A stretch of 64,000 bases of DNA from Apium graveolens (GCF_009905375.1 NW_027420769.1:47996-111995); one strand, 5' to 3'; counted from the first letter of the stretch, positions 11,163 through 22,777 are shown. Translations and numbers: made by a program. The notes: a model not told the origin generated them from the letters alone.

Positions 11163-12663
11163 GTCAGAGACATGCTATACTATTTTCGTGCACTTAAAAA
11201 TGCTTATTTGTGATTGATGTCCAAGTGCAATTATGTCTTACCTCTAGAAAATAGTCAAATGATAGTATTTTCTTATTTTCGATCAGTTGTTTGATTTAGA
11301 AAAATATATTACTGATTTATTTATTTATTGGCTCCATTTGTTTACAGGAAAATAACCTGAGTTTGGAAAATAAGTTTTTGGAATATTATTTTCTAAGATC
11401 CCACAAGATTTTCTGAAAAATAATTTAGATTCCTTTGTAAAGTTCTAAATCATTATTTTAATGAACTGTTCCAAGAATCTTGAAATTGTTTACCCTAATA
11501 TGATAACAGTTTCCGAATATCCTCCTTAGAAATACATTTTATTATATTTGAACTACACAGAAATCAGGATTCTGTTTGTCTTAGACCAAACAAATGGCTA
11601 ATCATAAATTTGTTTTAGCCAAATTAAACAGACTTTAGAAGATCATTAAAATATATTCTGAATCGATATTTTTTGCGAAACTGATGTAGCTCAGGTCCAA
11701 AATATTTAGGTGCATGGCATGCTTAGCTAAAAAAAAATAACTGTATGAAGTTGTTTTTGTTGGTGGTGTTGACAACAAATCTTCCTATAGTTGTGAACCC
11801 TTTGGAGTTAAGTTCATCTGTTATTATATAAGTTTAAATACTGAATCTTTTCTTTCAGTATGTGGCAACCACGTAGTATAGATAATAGTATAGATGAGTA
11901 TTTTAACAATATACCTTTTAAGTTTTAACAGTTTATTATATAACCTTTAAAAGCAAATTTATTAATAATATAACAACTGTTGTTGGGGTTCGGAAAAAGT
12001 AGTGTTTAACCAAATTATAAATTATACTCCATTCTAATTATTATAGTAAGCCATAAATATAAACATTCATATCGCGAAGTTTTAAAACACTAGTGGGAGG
12101 ACCAAGCTGGATTTTATTTGTATCTTGGGAACAAACATTTTTAATTATTTCGAGTAACCGGGAAGCTTGGAACATCCTCATATTTCTTCCTTCTTTCTTT
12201 TTTTCCCATAAAAGTAGGTGATTAAGATTAAACAGAAAAGTTTTACTAAAGATTAAACATAACTTATTGAATCTAATTAGAATTTATATTTCAAAATGTT
12301 ATATAATCTATTACATTTTTTATATACATTTTTAATTACTCCTGTAGTTTCATGTTAGTAATTTCATCATATGCGTTAAATATGATTCATTAAATAATTC
12401 ATATACTAGTTATTAAGAGTATCAAAATTATATATTATTAAGAGTATCAAAATTATATTTTTTAAAAATAAATATATTATCAAATTAATAAATTATTTGC
12501 AAGATAAAATCTTGGACATATTATATATTAAACTTACAAAACAATTTATTTGTTAACAACTAATTTAGTTTATAAGTTGAAAATCGTATGAATCAAAATT
12601 ATTGGTTGAAATCATTTTATAAAATATGAGTAGCTAGTTATAAATGCATATCTTGTAATCTAT
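11163..12663. other. AT-rich non-coding stretch (copy A)
   Basis: The start may be intron sequence after pseudouridine synthase exon 7, but no further exon of that gene is seen. It contains a short direct duplication of TTATTAAGAGTATCAAAATT near 12410-12455. No gene, RNA or element ends were recognised. Confidence 0.5.
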
Positions 12664-12958
12664 ATTGGTCAAAATCATTTCGTTCATATCGCTTCAACTT
12701 CATATTTGAGTCGTTGAAAGTATTTATCATGCGGTTCATATTGGCGATCCACGTGATAAGTTTTAATTGGTCAAAAGTATTTTGTGCGGATTGCTCTTGC
12801 ATCATATCTGAGTCATTCATTAAAATTGCTTATCATGTGGTCCATATATTCGTGGACAGCGATCCGCGTGATAATCTTTTATTGGTCAAAATTGTTTTGT
12901 GCGGATCGCTTTTGCATCTTGCATATCAAGCGATCCATATTCGTGATACACGTTCAAT
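12664..12958. repeat. Three-unit imperfect tandem repeat with CACGTG (copy A)
   Basis: Three units begin ATTGGTCAAAA at 12664, 12766 and 12881 (about 102, 115 and 78 bp). Each carries a GATCC..CGTGATAA-type motif; in unit 1 it is a perfect CACGTG (12750-12755), in unit 2 it is CGCGTG. Repeated ATTGG and GTG cores next to a TATA-like sequence suggest a promoter or an LTR U3 region. It recurs at 43349-43643. Confidence 0.7.
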
Positions 12959-13110
12959 TCTGATCTTAACCGTTGGTTGATTTTTGTCAAGCACAACTCA
13001 TGTTACTCCTATAAATTACTCATCTTGTTATCCTCGTGTAGAACTTGTATTTTAACTCTTTTTCTCTCCCCCTACTTCCCATTTAACACATCTCTTTAAT
13101 TTTTTCGGTG
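12959..13110 (+). promoter_or_regulatory. Promoter-like sequence (copy A)
   Basis: Downstream of the CACGTG repeats lies CTCCTATAAATTACTCATC with a TATA element at about 13010-13017. A pyrimidine-rich stretch like a plant 5' UTR follows. No plus-strand ORF with family similarity follows, so this may be a captured or stranded promoter. The call rests on composition and motifs only. Confidence 0.35.
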
Positions 13111-13329
13111 AACTTTCCATATCCTTCTACAAGTTTACTGTTGAATATTCAAAGTACGCTCAAAAATCATGCATCCAGTAATCTTAAACACTATTTATCC
13201 CTCAAAATTTGGGTAGATCAAAGAGGATTGTTTATGATACATCAAAAAAAAATTCTAGGTGGAGAAAGACTTTGAGGGAGCGGTATCCAATTCTTCCTCC
13301 AATGCTTCTTGGACTAAACGCACTTCCCT

Positions 13330-13551
13330 TGATAACATATTTCTTCTAGTGTACGCCCTGTCAGAAATCACTAATGAGATTTTCGACAACTGGGACTGCA
13401 ACTTCTTCATACTTACATGCCATAAGCAGAGCTGTGATCCCAACTAGCTGGAGCTTTTTACGTACCACAGGGTGAATGGCCAAGAACCTATCAATTAGAT
13501 TCACAGTGTCAAGTACAGGGTCTCCTGCATCAGCTCGAACTTGAAGTGGAT
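13330..13551 (-). pseudogene. B-type cyclin fragment (copy A)
   Basis: On the minus strand the cyclin-box core is readable: [14 protein letters not shown], then in another frame [39 protein letters not shown] and, after a further shift, [12 protein letters not shown]. This is the first cyclin fold of mitotic B cyclins, the CDK-binding regulatory subunits. Two frameshifts (about 13508 and 13375) and the absence of the rest of the protein make it a pseudogene fragment. It lies antisense to the pseudouridine synthase fragment, so the two did not arrive as one gene. Confidence 0.8.
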
Positions 13552-13559
13552 CTGCTCAT

Positions 13560-14389
13560 TCCATGATATAGTTAACAATGTTTGCTGTATAGTACTTCAA
13601 ATTGTAAAAGACAATAATGTTTAACACCAACCTCAATTGCTGATATTGACATCACTGCTATTCTTCCAAACATATTTCGCTGATAAAGTTCCCAAATTTC
13701 TTGTTGAACATAAAAATTTTGTAAACAGTTTAAGTATAATCTGCACATGTATACATACAGGTATTTTTGATCTCTTGTTGCTACATATGCAAATTTTATT
13801 GCAGATATCCTGTCCCTCTTTGCAATTATGACTAATACACATGTAATTAGTATACATAAAGAAATAGCAATTGTAGATACATTAAAAGATGACAAATGCA
13901 ATTTCCTATGTCGGATGCACATATAATTGTGCTTCCTTATTTGTAATTATTCAACAGTCAATATTTTTAATTACAAAGTACATTCGTGAAAAGATTTAAG
14001 CATGTTACTAAGCAATATTAGCAAATTTACTTGTAAACAAGTTGCAATTACTTTGAAAATTGATAATACCTTTCAAGATATGTCATCCTACGTTTAATTG
14101 ATAGCAACTCAATTAATTATATAAACTATTTCAACATATTGATAATGATAACCAATAAGTATAATGCTAATAGATTAAAAAACTAAAGACATGTCGAGAA
14201 TTACATGAACCCGTATTAATAGGTAAATACTAATAAATCCAGGTCAAGTAACTAAGACAAAGTTTTTTTTTTGCCCAGTAATTAACACAATGTTAATATA
14301 ATATAAAAACAGCCATAAAGTACATGTAAGAGTTCCTAATTTCATCGTAATAAAATCAAATCCCAACAAATTTCCCTATCGCACAGTAA
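13560..14389. other. Non-coding interval with unassigned minus-strand frame (copy A)
   Basis: A 116-codon minus-strand frame (13572-13922) covers AT-rich sequence. Its segment around 13625-13705 (YQRNMFGRIAVMSISAIE) ends at a GTTGGT donor-like site and could be a neighbouring exon of the cyclin fragment, but the similarity is too weak to assign. The rest shows nothing recognised. Confidence 0.35.
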
Positions 14390-14926
14390 TTAGTACAGCG
14401 ATTTAACAATACTAAGAACTTCTTCTTGATTCTCACCCTGCTGAATATAAAGTTTAGCCAGCTCTAACCTATCCCTGTACTCGGGTTTTTTCTCGGCCAT
14501 GTTGCTTAGCAGGCGATTTATCTTTTCCCGTATATATGGCGAGCGTACTGTGTTAAACTCATATTCAACAGCATTACCCTTCTTTTTTGTAATCTTTAAG
14601 TTTTCTCGCATGCCCGATTTAACCAAAGCATAACGAAATCGATACTGGCTAATTCTTACCGCTGGAGTAAGGATGGAAGACGGGTCTTGAAAGCGAAAGC
14701 AGATGGAAGGCTTACAGCATGTTCCATAGTAGTGTCCGAGAAGAGTGCGTAAATTGACAAGGCTGCATGATTCTTCTGGGGTTATTTTTGGGCTTGGCAT
14801 GACAGGTTTCGAAGTGTTGGTGCTCTCGCTTATAGTGAGGTTCATTAAGGCATTGATGGGATGGCTAAAAGAATCTGTTATTGTGAGTTTTTCGAAAGCT
14901 GCGATGGCAGGAGCTACGTAATCCAT
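14390..14926 (-). CDS. Hypothetical protein, 178 codons
   Basis: The frame runs from ATG at 14926 to TAA at 14390. I do not recognise the family. The protein is basic and soluble with no signal peptide or membrane segment. The N-terminal third is Ser/Thr/Pro-rich. The C-terminal 80 residues are charged and predicted helical (SPYIREKINRLLSNMAEKK, DRLELAKLYIQQGENQEE). A TATA box lies about 65 bp upstream and the leader is short, so it resembles a real single-exon gene or last exon. In copy B the same frame is broken by several one-base indels. It is flanked by the cyclin fragment and AT-rich repeat DNA. It may be another captured gene piece. Confidence 0.5.
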   Translation of the reverse strand: MDYVAPAIAAFEKLTITDSFSHPINALMNLTISESTNTSKPVMPSPKITPEESCSLVNLRTLLGHYYGTCCKPSICFRFQDPSSILTPAVRISQYRFRYALVKSGMRENLKITKKKGNAVEYEFNTVRSPYIREKINRLLSNMAEKKPEYRDRLELAKLYIQQGENQEEVLSIVKSLY

Positions 14927-14990
14927 CTAGAATGAACTCGATAGATGCTCAGAATTTACTTGATGATGTTCGATAAAGGCTTCATACAAT

Positions 14991-15002
14991 ATATATTTAT
15001 AG
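14991..15002 (-). promoter_or_regulatory. TATA box upstream of hypothetical ORF
   Basis: On the minus strand the sequence reads CTATAAATATATAT, ending about 65 bp before the ATG at 14926. The spacing fits a plant core promoter with a short 5' UTR. The same motif is kept in copy B near 45671-45682. Confidence 0.5.
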
Positions 15003-15030
15003 AGACTTTTAATAGTCCGACTATGCTTAG

Positions 15031-16724
15031 GAATCAGGCTCCTCCTGTCCTGTGTTTACCGATCGATCTATGGTTTGGATTTAACATTTAACTAAAGTAA
15101 AAAGCCATGCTAGGCACGGGTCTCTATTTTTATCGAAATATTATTTCGAACGAATTTACGTCTATGAGAAATTAATTTTCGAATACAAGAAATGATTATT
15201 TTAACTTTATTTTATATTCATACATCAATTACGTAATAATGAATGATATATTTTTATAAATTTAATTACATTTCATAAAAATTTAAATAAATAAATATGC
15301 AATTAAAATGAGATGACATAAAGGTCATAACTGTATTTTCTTAATTTTTTTTCGTTTCAAACGTATAGACAACTTAAGTGGTGAAAATTTATTTTTGTCG
15401 TACAGTTTGATTCTGGCTCACCCCCGATAATTTTAATATTAGATACTTAGTTTAAGGCAGATAAACATAATTACTAATAAAATTAAAACTATACTATTAT
15501 CACAAAAATACTTGAAGTTTGTTTATACGGATATGCATTGGGCCACATCGTGATCAGGAAGTGTTATTTGATCCCCAGACTCACCCTACACCCCGAATGA
15601 ATATTCTATTCCTTTCCAGTCCTCACTCGACTCGAATGGGGAATCCTGCGAGAATTCTTGATATAATTAAAAATAATAATCATGTATTTTTATTTTTATT
15701 TTTTTAAAAAAAATCTACTAATTCGTATTATACAAAAATATTAGTAATATCTCATATTTTTAAAATCAAATCATATTAAAATTGATTTACAATATAAAAA
15801 TATGATAAATTAAAATTCAGACAAATATTTCTCAAAACAAAAGGGCAAAATTGATTTACATTTTTATAATTTCTCAAAACAAAAGGGCAAAATTGTGATT
15901 TCACGGCCATTAAAATGGCTCTTTTTACCCTTAATTGACATATAATATATAGTAGGAGAAGTTTGTTAAATTTATTTAATATTAGTTAAAGTTTCAATTT
16001 ATAATGACATAATAGAATGCTTTTTTGGTAAGTTACCTTTAGGAATCAAAGTTTTGATCTTATACTTTATATCAATAGATAAAAACCAATACATAAAAAT
16101 CATGGATTACATATAAAATAAAATATTATGTTACATTTAAATAAATTTTAATTACTATTTTATAAGAATAATGTATTTTTTTTAAAAATAGTTTCAAAAA
16201 AAATTATAAACAATTTTGTAAAAATAATTTCCTTTTTTTTCAAGGTTGTAACTTTTTTTTTGAATAATTAGGCTAATATATAAGTGTTTTATTTAGGGAT
16301 GAACATGAATAAAGCAATCGACTACAATTCAAAATATGCTAAGAAATAATTATTTTTGACAAATATGAATTATAACCTTACAAATGAGTAACCGTTCTTA
16401 AAAAAAATCAAAATTTTTGGCAAAACGACAGTCGTATCCAGAATTTGGGACGACAAATAATAAAATTTTAATTTGAACTCAGAGCAAAGAAATAATTTAG
16501 TTGAAGAAAAAATCGTAAATTTGTATTTGATATTAAAAATGCGCAAAAGTCTTATCGGTTCAGGTTTTATTCAATTTTTAAAAAGTCCAATTTTTAAAAT
16601 AAATAGGGTCAGACTTTTTTAAAATAGTGTCGGGTCGACTTCCTATTAAATATGAGATCTATTTTAGGTCTGTGAGCAGATTGGGCCGGATTTTATCCGT
16701 GTTTTTCTTATCTATACTATTATA
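15031..16724. other. AT-rich intergenic DNA (copy A)
   Basis: No gene recognised. On the minus strand, 15098-15125 reads GACCCGTGCCTAGCATGGC, an imperfect hairpin followed by a pyrimidine/TTAG stretch, resembling a Helitron 3' terminus. A 25-bp direct duplication around TTCTCAAAACAAAAGGGCAA occurs at about 15830 and 15870. The plus-strand frame at 15519-15707 has no family similarity. Confidence 0.4.
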
Positions 16725-17172
16725 TTAAAGATGAAACCATGAAAGTTTGGTGGATAGTAGGTTTGGTCACCATAATTATAATAATATTTAAAATAAAACA
16801 CTCTCATAAATAGATAAATATTCATAACAGAATTATAATATGACTAATAGTTTTTGTTAAAATAAAATAAAATATAAAATTCACCCTGCTGGACTAAACA
16901 AAATTATACTATTGATCCAATTTTAAATAAAAAATTAAAAAAATTACATATAGTTAGTTGGATTTAAAGAATCGGGCTAAAATTAAATAATAAAAATTAT
17001 TGTTCCCGCTAAAAATATTATATTATTGGACCGGACTATAACAAAAGAAAATTTTTGGGGTCGATATAATGTCATAAAACTAAACCAAAATAATCAATAT
17101 TATCCATCCGGTCTAAAATAAAATAATAATCACCACGGACTAAAATAAAATTAAACAAAATTGTAAGTATAA
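16725..17172. repeat. 450-bp diverged direct repeat, unit 1 (copy A)
   Basis: Runs from ATTAAAGATGAAACCATGAA to TTGTAAGTATAATT. It is repeated at 17603-18060 with roughly 15-20 percent divergence plus gaps. Shared landmarks include GAAAGTTTGG, ACTATTGATCC, GAATCGGG and CGGTCTAAAATAAAATAATA. It is preceded by TCTATACTATTATATTAAAG (16711-16730), which resembles the 5' TC end of plant Helitrons. Confidence 0.75.
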
Positions 17173-17602
17173 TTATAAACATTGTACACACAAGTAAACT
17201 ATCAAACTTCCGTATTTTTACTATAAGGGTCGGATCCTTCTTATCCCACTCTTCTAAACTTATATTATACATACTAATGAATTAGATACATGTTAATTTT
17301 TTTTTAATTTTATTTATCGTAGGTAACCCGCAGCCACTACCCTTAATATAATAATTATCTTTAATTTGAATTTAATTTTAGTGTAAATCGATAATATACA
17401 TTATTTTTTTTAGCCACATGCCCTTTATCTACCAAATCCAGCTAATTACATCTAACTTTTTTTAATTTTATTTTAGCTTGGTGAATATTATTATGTTTTA
17501 AATCGAATAAATAATATATTTTATTTTGTTTTAGCATATTGGCATTATATCGATCAACGAATTACCTTTCAAATTTTGATTTTGTTTCTAACCCGATTCA
17601 GC

Positions 17603-18060
17603 ATTAAAGATGAAATAATGAAAGTTTGGTTGGTAGTTCGTCTGGTCACCGTAATTATAGTATTATTTAAAATAAAATACTTTCATAAATAGATAAATAT
17701 TCATAACATAATTATAATATGTTTTCGTTAAAAGAAAAATAATATATAAATTTCTGCCGATCGGGCTAAACAAAATTATACTATTGATCCGATTTTAAAT
17801 AATTTTTTTTAAAAAAAATACATACATTTAGTTGTATTTGAAGAATCGGGTTAAAATCAAATAATAAATATTATTGATCCCGTTAAAAATATTATATTAA
17901 TGAAACGAATTATAACAAAATAAAAATTTGTAAGGAAATTTGTGGTGTCGATATTATGTTATCAAACTAAAATAAAATAATATATATTATCCATTCGGTC
18001 TAAAATAAAATAATAATCACCCCAGGCTAAAATAAAATTAAACAAAATAGTAAGTATAAT
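17603..18060. repeat. 450-bp diverged direct repeat, unit 2 (copy A)
   Basis: Second unit, starting ATTAAAGATGAAATAATGAA. The stretch between the units (17173-17602) and the stretch to 18398 are AT-rich with no recognised gene. Confidence 0.75.
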
Positions 18061-19348
18061 TTGCTGGATTTGGTTGATATAAAGGGCCTTAAGCTAACAT
18101 AAATTTTTTGTCATTGACACATAAAATTTTACCATTGATTCGGGTTTAAATATATTAAACTAATATAAATTTGAATATAGTTAGTTGTGGCTCTAAAAAA
18201 ATATATAGTTGAATTTGGTCAGTTCAAGGACTAATGACAATTCGTATATTATTGATCTCAGCTAAAATTTACCTTTTAATTAAATATAGTAATCTTTCGT
18301 AAACACACCCATAAATAACAATAAAAATATAAATTTCAATCATTACATTATTTTTTTTAAACTGTAGTATCACTAAGTTATACACCTATATGTATATTTG
18401 TGGCGCCCCAAAATCCGGGGTCAGGGATCTCGGAGGCCACGCCATCTCAATCACTATAAACTACATACATCGCATCACAATATATAAATACTCACACTTA
18501 ATGACCCCACACTTATCACACACACTTACAGGTTATTGTCTTGGAAACGAGCCATTCATTACTAGAGTAAATCAAACCACAGAGTGATAATTAGTACAAC
18601 CCAAAAGTAATTAAGTCTTACCGGGGAATAACCTTTAAGTAAGGCTAGTCCGTCGGCCAAATATATGTTGCTTATTTATTACCTTATATAAGTCATACGT
18701 ATAAATAATCTGAACTAAAAATAACTGAAAACCAATTCAGCTTATTCGGTCTACCTGTGGTACAACACCAAACAACCTATGAAATAGCTGGCCATTTCGT
18801 ACCCGTTTCATGGATGTGTGTCTCATGATAGGTATCTTGATTCACTGTTGTGTTGTATCAATTTAAGAAAACAAGTGTGAGCTATAATGCCCAGCATAAT
18901 AATGTACAGTATGAAATGACTATATGATAAACTCAAGTAAAAACATTATATATGATATTTATATTTTATTCAAAAATAGTTATCAGTGGTGATACACACC
19001 TTCTTTTGAAAATAATTCTTTAGGGGATTTATTATCATGCAAATACCTTAATGGTAAACCCAGCACCTAGGCTTGGGTTACGGTATTGCATCACAATTCC
19101 AATTGGAAGAATATGACATTCACTGGAGCCACCGCATATGATGATCAGTCGTACTACGGAATAGTAACATTTTCTACATGTAGATGGAAGATTCCATTTT
19201 TATTATTGGTTATCACCCTGGCCACATTTGGGCCTTTCTGTTTCCATCCCTCTCAGGTACACACTTCGCGTCTATCCCTCTCAAGACACGGTTTTGCGCC
19301 CATCCCTCTCAAGTACGCATACTCCACATATTTATCAATATATAAGTA

Positions 19349-19882
19349 GGGCTGAGCAAAACCGAACCGAAACCGAAAAACTGAACCGAACCGTGCTAAT
19401 TCGGTTCGGTTTGGTCCTAAATTCGGTTCGGTTTGATCCTATTCGGTCCGGACCGAATAGACCGAAATAAAATTCGGTTCGGTTCGGTTTTTTTCACAAA
19501 TATTTCGGTCCGGACCGAATAGACCAAATCATAGATACTATAATTTTGTATTATATATATTTTACATATATCTTAAAAATTATAATCAAAATTTTTAATT
19601 TGTAATTATATTTATGGAGTATTAGAACTCCACATATCACATTACTTTAATTATATTTTAAAATTTATAATTTGTGATTTAATTTTTAATGCAATTTTAT
19701 TTTTGAAAAAAAAATCGGTCTATTCGGTCCAAAACCGGACAGAACCGAATTATTTTGGTTCGGTTCGGTCCGGTCCATAATATAACTTCGGTCCGGTTCG
19801 GTCCAAGAAAAAATGACTATTCGGTTTTTCGGTATATTCGGTTCGGTCCGGTTTTGGACCGAACCAACCGAATGCTCAGCCC
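19349..19882. mobile_element. GGTTCGG-rich fold-back MITE-like element (copy A)
   Basis: A 534-bp element has exact 10-bp terminal inverted repeats, GGGCTGAGCA / TGCTCAGCCC, flanked by TA. Each arm is a dense array of CCGAACCGAA / TTCGGTTCGG motifs. The arms contain the palindrome ATTCGGTCCGGACCGAAT, and the centre is AT-rich. This is a non-autonomous fold-back or MITE structure common in plant genomes. The superfamily is unclear: a TA duplication would suit Tc1/mariner, while the degenerate 8-bp flanks TATAAGTA/TATATATA would suit hAT. Confidence 0.7.
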
Positions 19883-22242
19883 TATATATAAGATACCTTC
19901 TCATGTGGTAGTAAATTGGTAGTCTCCCCAGTCCACGAAGTACTAGAGTCTACTCCTCCTTGTCCTTGTAAGAATCTCATCATATATCTGGAACTTGTAT
20001 TGTTCCCCAAGCATATTACTTGTTGATAGGTACACCTGGTTATGTACGTATATATATATACTTTCGAGAATTTTCGGAGGAACTACTAAGGATGTGCGCC
20101 AAATTTTACGAATTTTTTTTGAATACAATTCGTTGACTGTTGTCAACATATTTGTTATATAAGGGGGAGTTTCTTTTGAAACTATAATCAAAATATTTAA
20201 AATAAGTCGAGATAATATTCTCCGACGATCTGAAATTATTCGAATGATTTTCCGAAAATCAGAAAGTTTTTTGAATCAGGTTCTATAATTTTTAAATCAT
20301 AATTAAACAATTAAATAATTAAATAATTAAATATTAATAGTTAAATAATTAAACCTCGAATAATTAAACTTTTTAAAAGAATATTTGAAATAATATTATT
20401 CAACTAATTTATGTTTAAATAATTTAATAATATTTAATATTTAATCGAGTTTGAAATAAATATTCACTGGAGAATACTTCTCCATAAATAATGAATAGTA
20501 GATAAATATTTCTTGTTCGAACGATAAATTATAGTTGAGGGAATACGATTTTTGGAAATCGTTTTAATAAAAGTTCGAGGTGTTTAATATTTTGTAAGTG
20601 GACGTTGAGTCCTTTTAAAACATACTACTATGGACTATTAATCGTCCTATAATATCACCGGGATGATCATCGGGTTTTTATCTTAAAATCCCGACCGACT
20701 CTCGGTCTTATACTTATACGTCACGCTTAAAGCGGAATTAAACATTTTACGATACATACTTATCGTACAACATCACTACATTATGCGAAAAATTCAATTA
20801 TTACGTATCATAGCAAACATGGTATTTATGCAATGATAATAAAACAATTATTTCACAACACAACAGTAAATGGAGTTGAGTCCCTAAACTTGCCTAGGTA
20901 TCTCGAGCTGAAGGATGCTCTAGGTTCTTCTCGGAAATCTATAATCATAAACAAAATTCGTTTCCTTAGGTCCCGTTCTAATCTACGGTGACTCGCACTC
21001 ATGCACTACTTATTATACACCCTCTCAACTTATATTACCCTTATTATCTCTTTAAGTCCTTATTTACATTATGGTCACTTCCTTTCCCGGGGTACCTTAA
21101 GTCCGTTTTCATTTTCATCATTGGCTCCGCTTATGGATTATACGGTTTTCTAATTGCGCGGTCTCGGCTCCGATATTTTAATAAAATTGAAAAATCATTA
21201 TTTTCACTTGAAATTTTTATGACAGTTAGAAAACTCAATTTACTAATCTCTATAAAAATTTCATGATTTATAAATATTTTTAAGTCGATCCTTTTTATTT
21301 TCAAAGTTTAAAATTCGTAGCAGTTTTTGTCGCGTAAATCACTTTTAGTAAAACGGCCATAACTTTTGATCCGTAAATCAGAATCACGTGATTCAAGCGC
21401 CTAAACGATCCTTATAACATTGTATATCATAATCAAGGGTTATTTTGGAAGAAACTATAGTTTACATCTTCGGGACTTTCTGCAGAAACTTAAAGTTACG
21501 TTTTGTTTGTTTTAACGAGATTACGGTTACGATCGGAGTTTCGTTTATGCCTTAAATCTTTATACTACCACCAACAATCAACATAATATCATCACCACAC
21601 TAACTCCTCTCGAGAACATCATGTTTTTGAGGCAGCAACAATCAACCTTAAATCTACTTTGCTAAACATCAAGATTACAACAATACTTCCACCAAAACTA
21701 GGTTTACAACTATGTTCTAAAAGGATCATGAACTTAAATCTTAAATAAGTTTGGGTTAAAGATTTATACCTTTATTGAGAGCTTGAGATGTGTTATTGAT
21801 GATGGTGAAGTCTTGGGAGTGCCTAGTATGGTTTTTGGAACCTAAAACAACCATTAAAATCAAGAAACCAAAGAAGAGTTACTATTCACACTATTCATTA
21901 TCATCTTTGTTGAATTTATTTTACCCATCAAACCTTGATAAAAAGAGCTCAAAGATTTATCTGACCTTAGTTTGGTTGGTATAAAGCTTGAGAATTAATG
22001 GGAGGATATATCCATGGCTAGAGCTTGAAGATTTGAAATTGATTTCTTCTTCTTTTTGGAAGAAGCCGAATGGAGAGTTTAGGGAGAGAGAGTGTGTGTT
22101 TTTGTGTTGCTTCTTGGGAGCTTCTTGAAAATAATGCTTGTGATATATTTTATTTGATTGTTATTCTCTATTTTAGATCCTAGGATTTTATTCTTGTTGC
22201 CTAATCCTTGGACAAATACTAGCTAGCCTTTGTAGTTTACAA

Positions 22243-22262
22243 GCTAAGCTAATTAGCTTAGC
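22243..22262. other. Perfect 20-bp palindrome in Tekay LTR (copy A)
   Basis: GCTAAGCTAATTAGCTTAGC equals its own reverse complement. It lies about 500 bp inside the LTR from its minus-strand start, the U3 side, where transcription factor sites would be expected. Confidence 0.85.
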
Positions 22263-22325
22263 CCCTTTAGCTTACTATTTTCTAGCCCTTGGTTGATCAT
22301 CCTATACCTTAGCTCACTATTTGAT

Positions 22326-22345
22326 AAAGTAACCATGGTTACTTT
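22326..22345. other. Second perfect 20-bp palindrome in Tekay LTR (copy A)
   Basis: AAAGTAACCATGGTTACTTT equals its own reverse complement. It is followed at once by a partial CTACCATGGTTAG echo. It lies 63 bp from the first palindrome. Confidence 0.85.
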
Positions 22346-22763
22346 TCTACCATGGTTAGTTAGTGCATTACATTTATTTAATCGTTTACGCGTTCGCTCG
22401 GTCGCTTAAACGTTTTTGTAATAATTTCTCGTAAACGGTTCGCGACGTAAATCATTTCATATTTATTCCTTATGGTTTGAATTATAATACTTGGCCATAA
22501 ATCCGTAGGGTTTTAAATTCGTAATTATATTGTGATTCCCGTAATCCTCGATGATTCATAAATATGGTTGTTTTTCAAAGTACGTTTTCTTTGAAAACTA
22601 ATAGCGTTTATATACACTCATTTGGTACGCATAATTATAATATCAACTCCAAAACTCATTTTCTCATGCACAACATTGTGTGGGCCAAAAACGTTTTTCC
22701 CGTCAGTCAGGGTTACTATTCATTAAATATTTTTACAATGTCTCAAAAATTTGAGTTATTACA

Positions 22764-22777
22764 GTCTTCCCCTCTAA
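22764..22777 (-). other. Tekay polypurine tract (copy A)
   Basis: On the minus strand TTAGAGGGGAAGAC ends exactly where the LTR TGTAATAACTC begins. This places the plus-strand priming site and the LTR edge. Confidence 0.75.

Larger units (their letters stand above)
18399..22763 (-). repeat. Long 3' LTR of Tekay-type chromovirus (copy A)
   Basis: On the minus strand it starts TGTAATAACTC directly after the polypurine tract TTAGAGGGGAAGAC. It would end GGGGCGCCACA at 18399, giving a 4.37-kb LTR with TGT/ACA ends. The start is well supported by the tract and the adjacent pol end. The far end is inferred from the TGTGGCGCCCC boundary and the matching terminal trinucleotide, since no partner LTR is present. 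It contains an inserted fold-back element (19349-19882) and two 20-bp palindromes. ORFs inside it (for example 20988-21266, 22564-22812) have no family similarity. Confidence 0.6.

Noticed and set aside
12664..12958. Possible CRISPR-like or satellite array
   Set aside because: Only three imperfect units of unequal length in a plant genome, with no spacers. It is a local tandem repeat.
15519..15707. 62-codon ORF with Pro/Thr-rich sequence
   Set aside because: No start context, domain or homology recognised. The frame is altered in copy B and the surroundings are repeat DNA.
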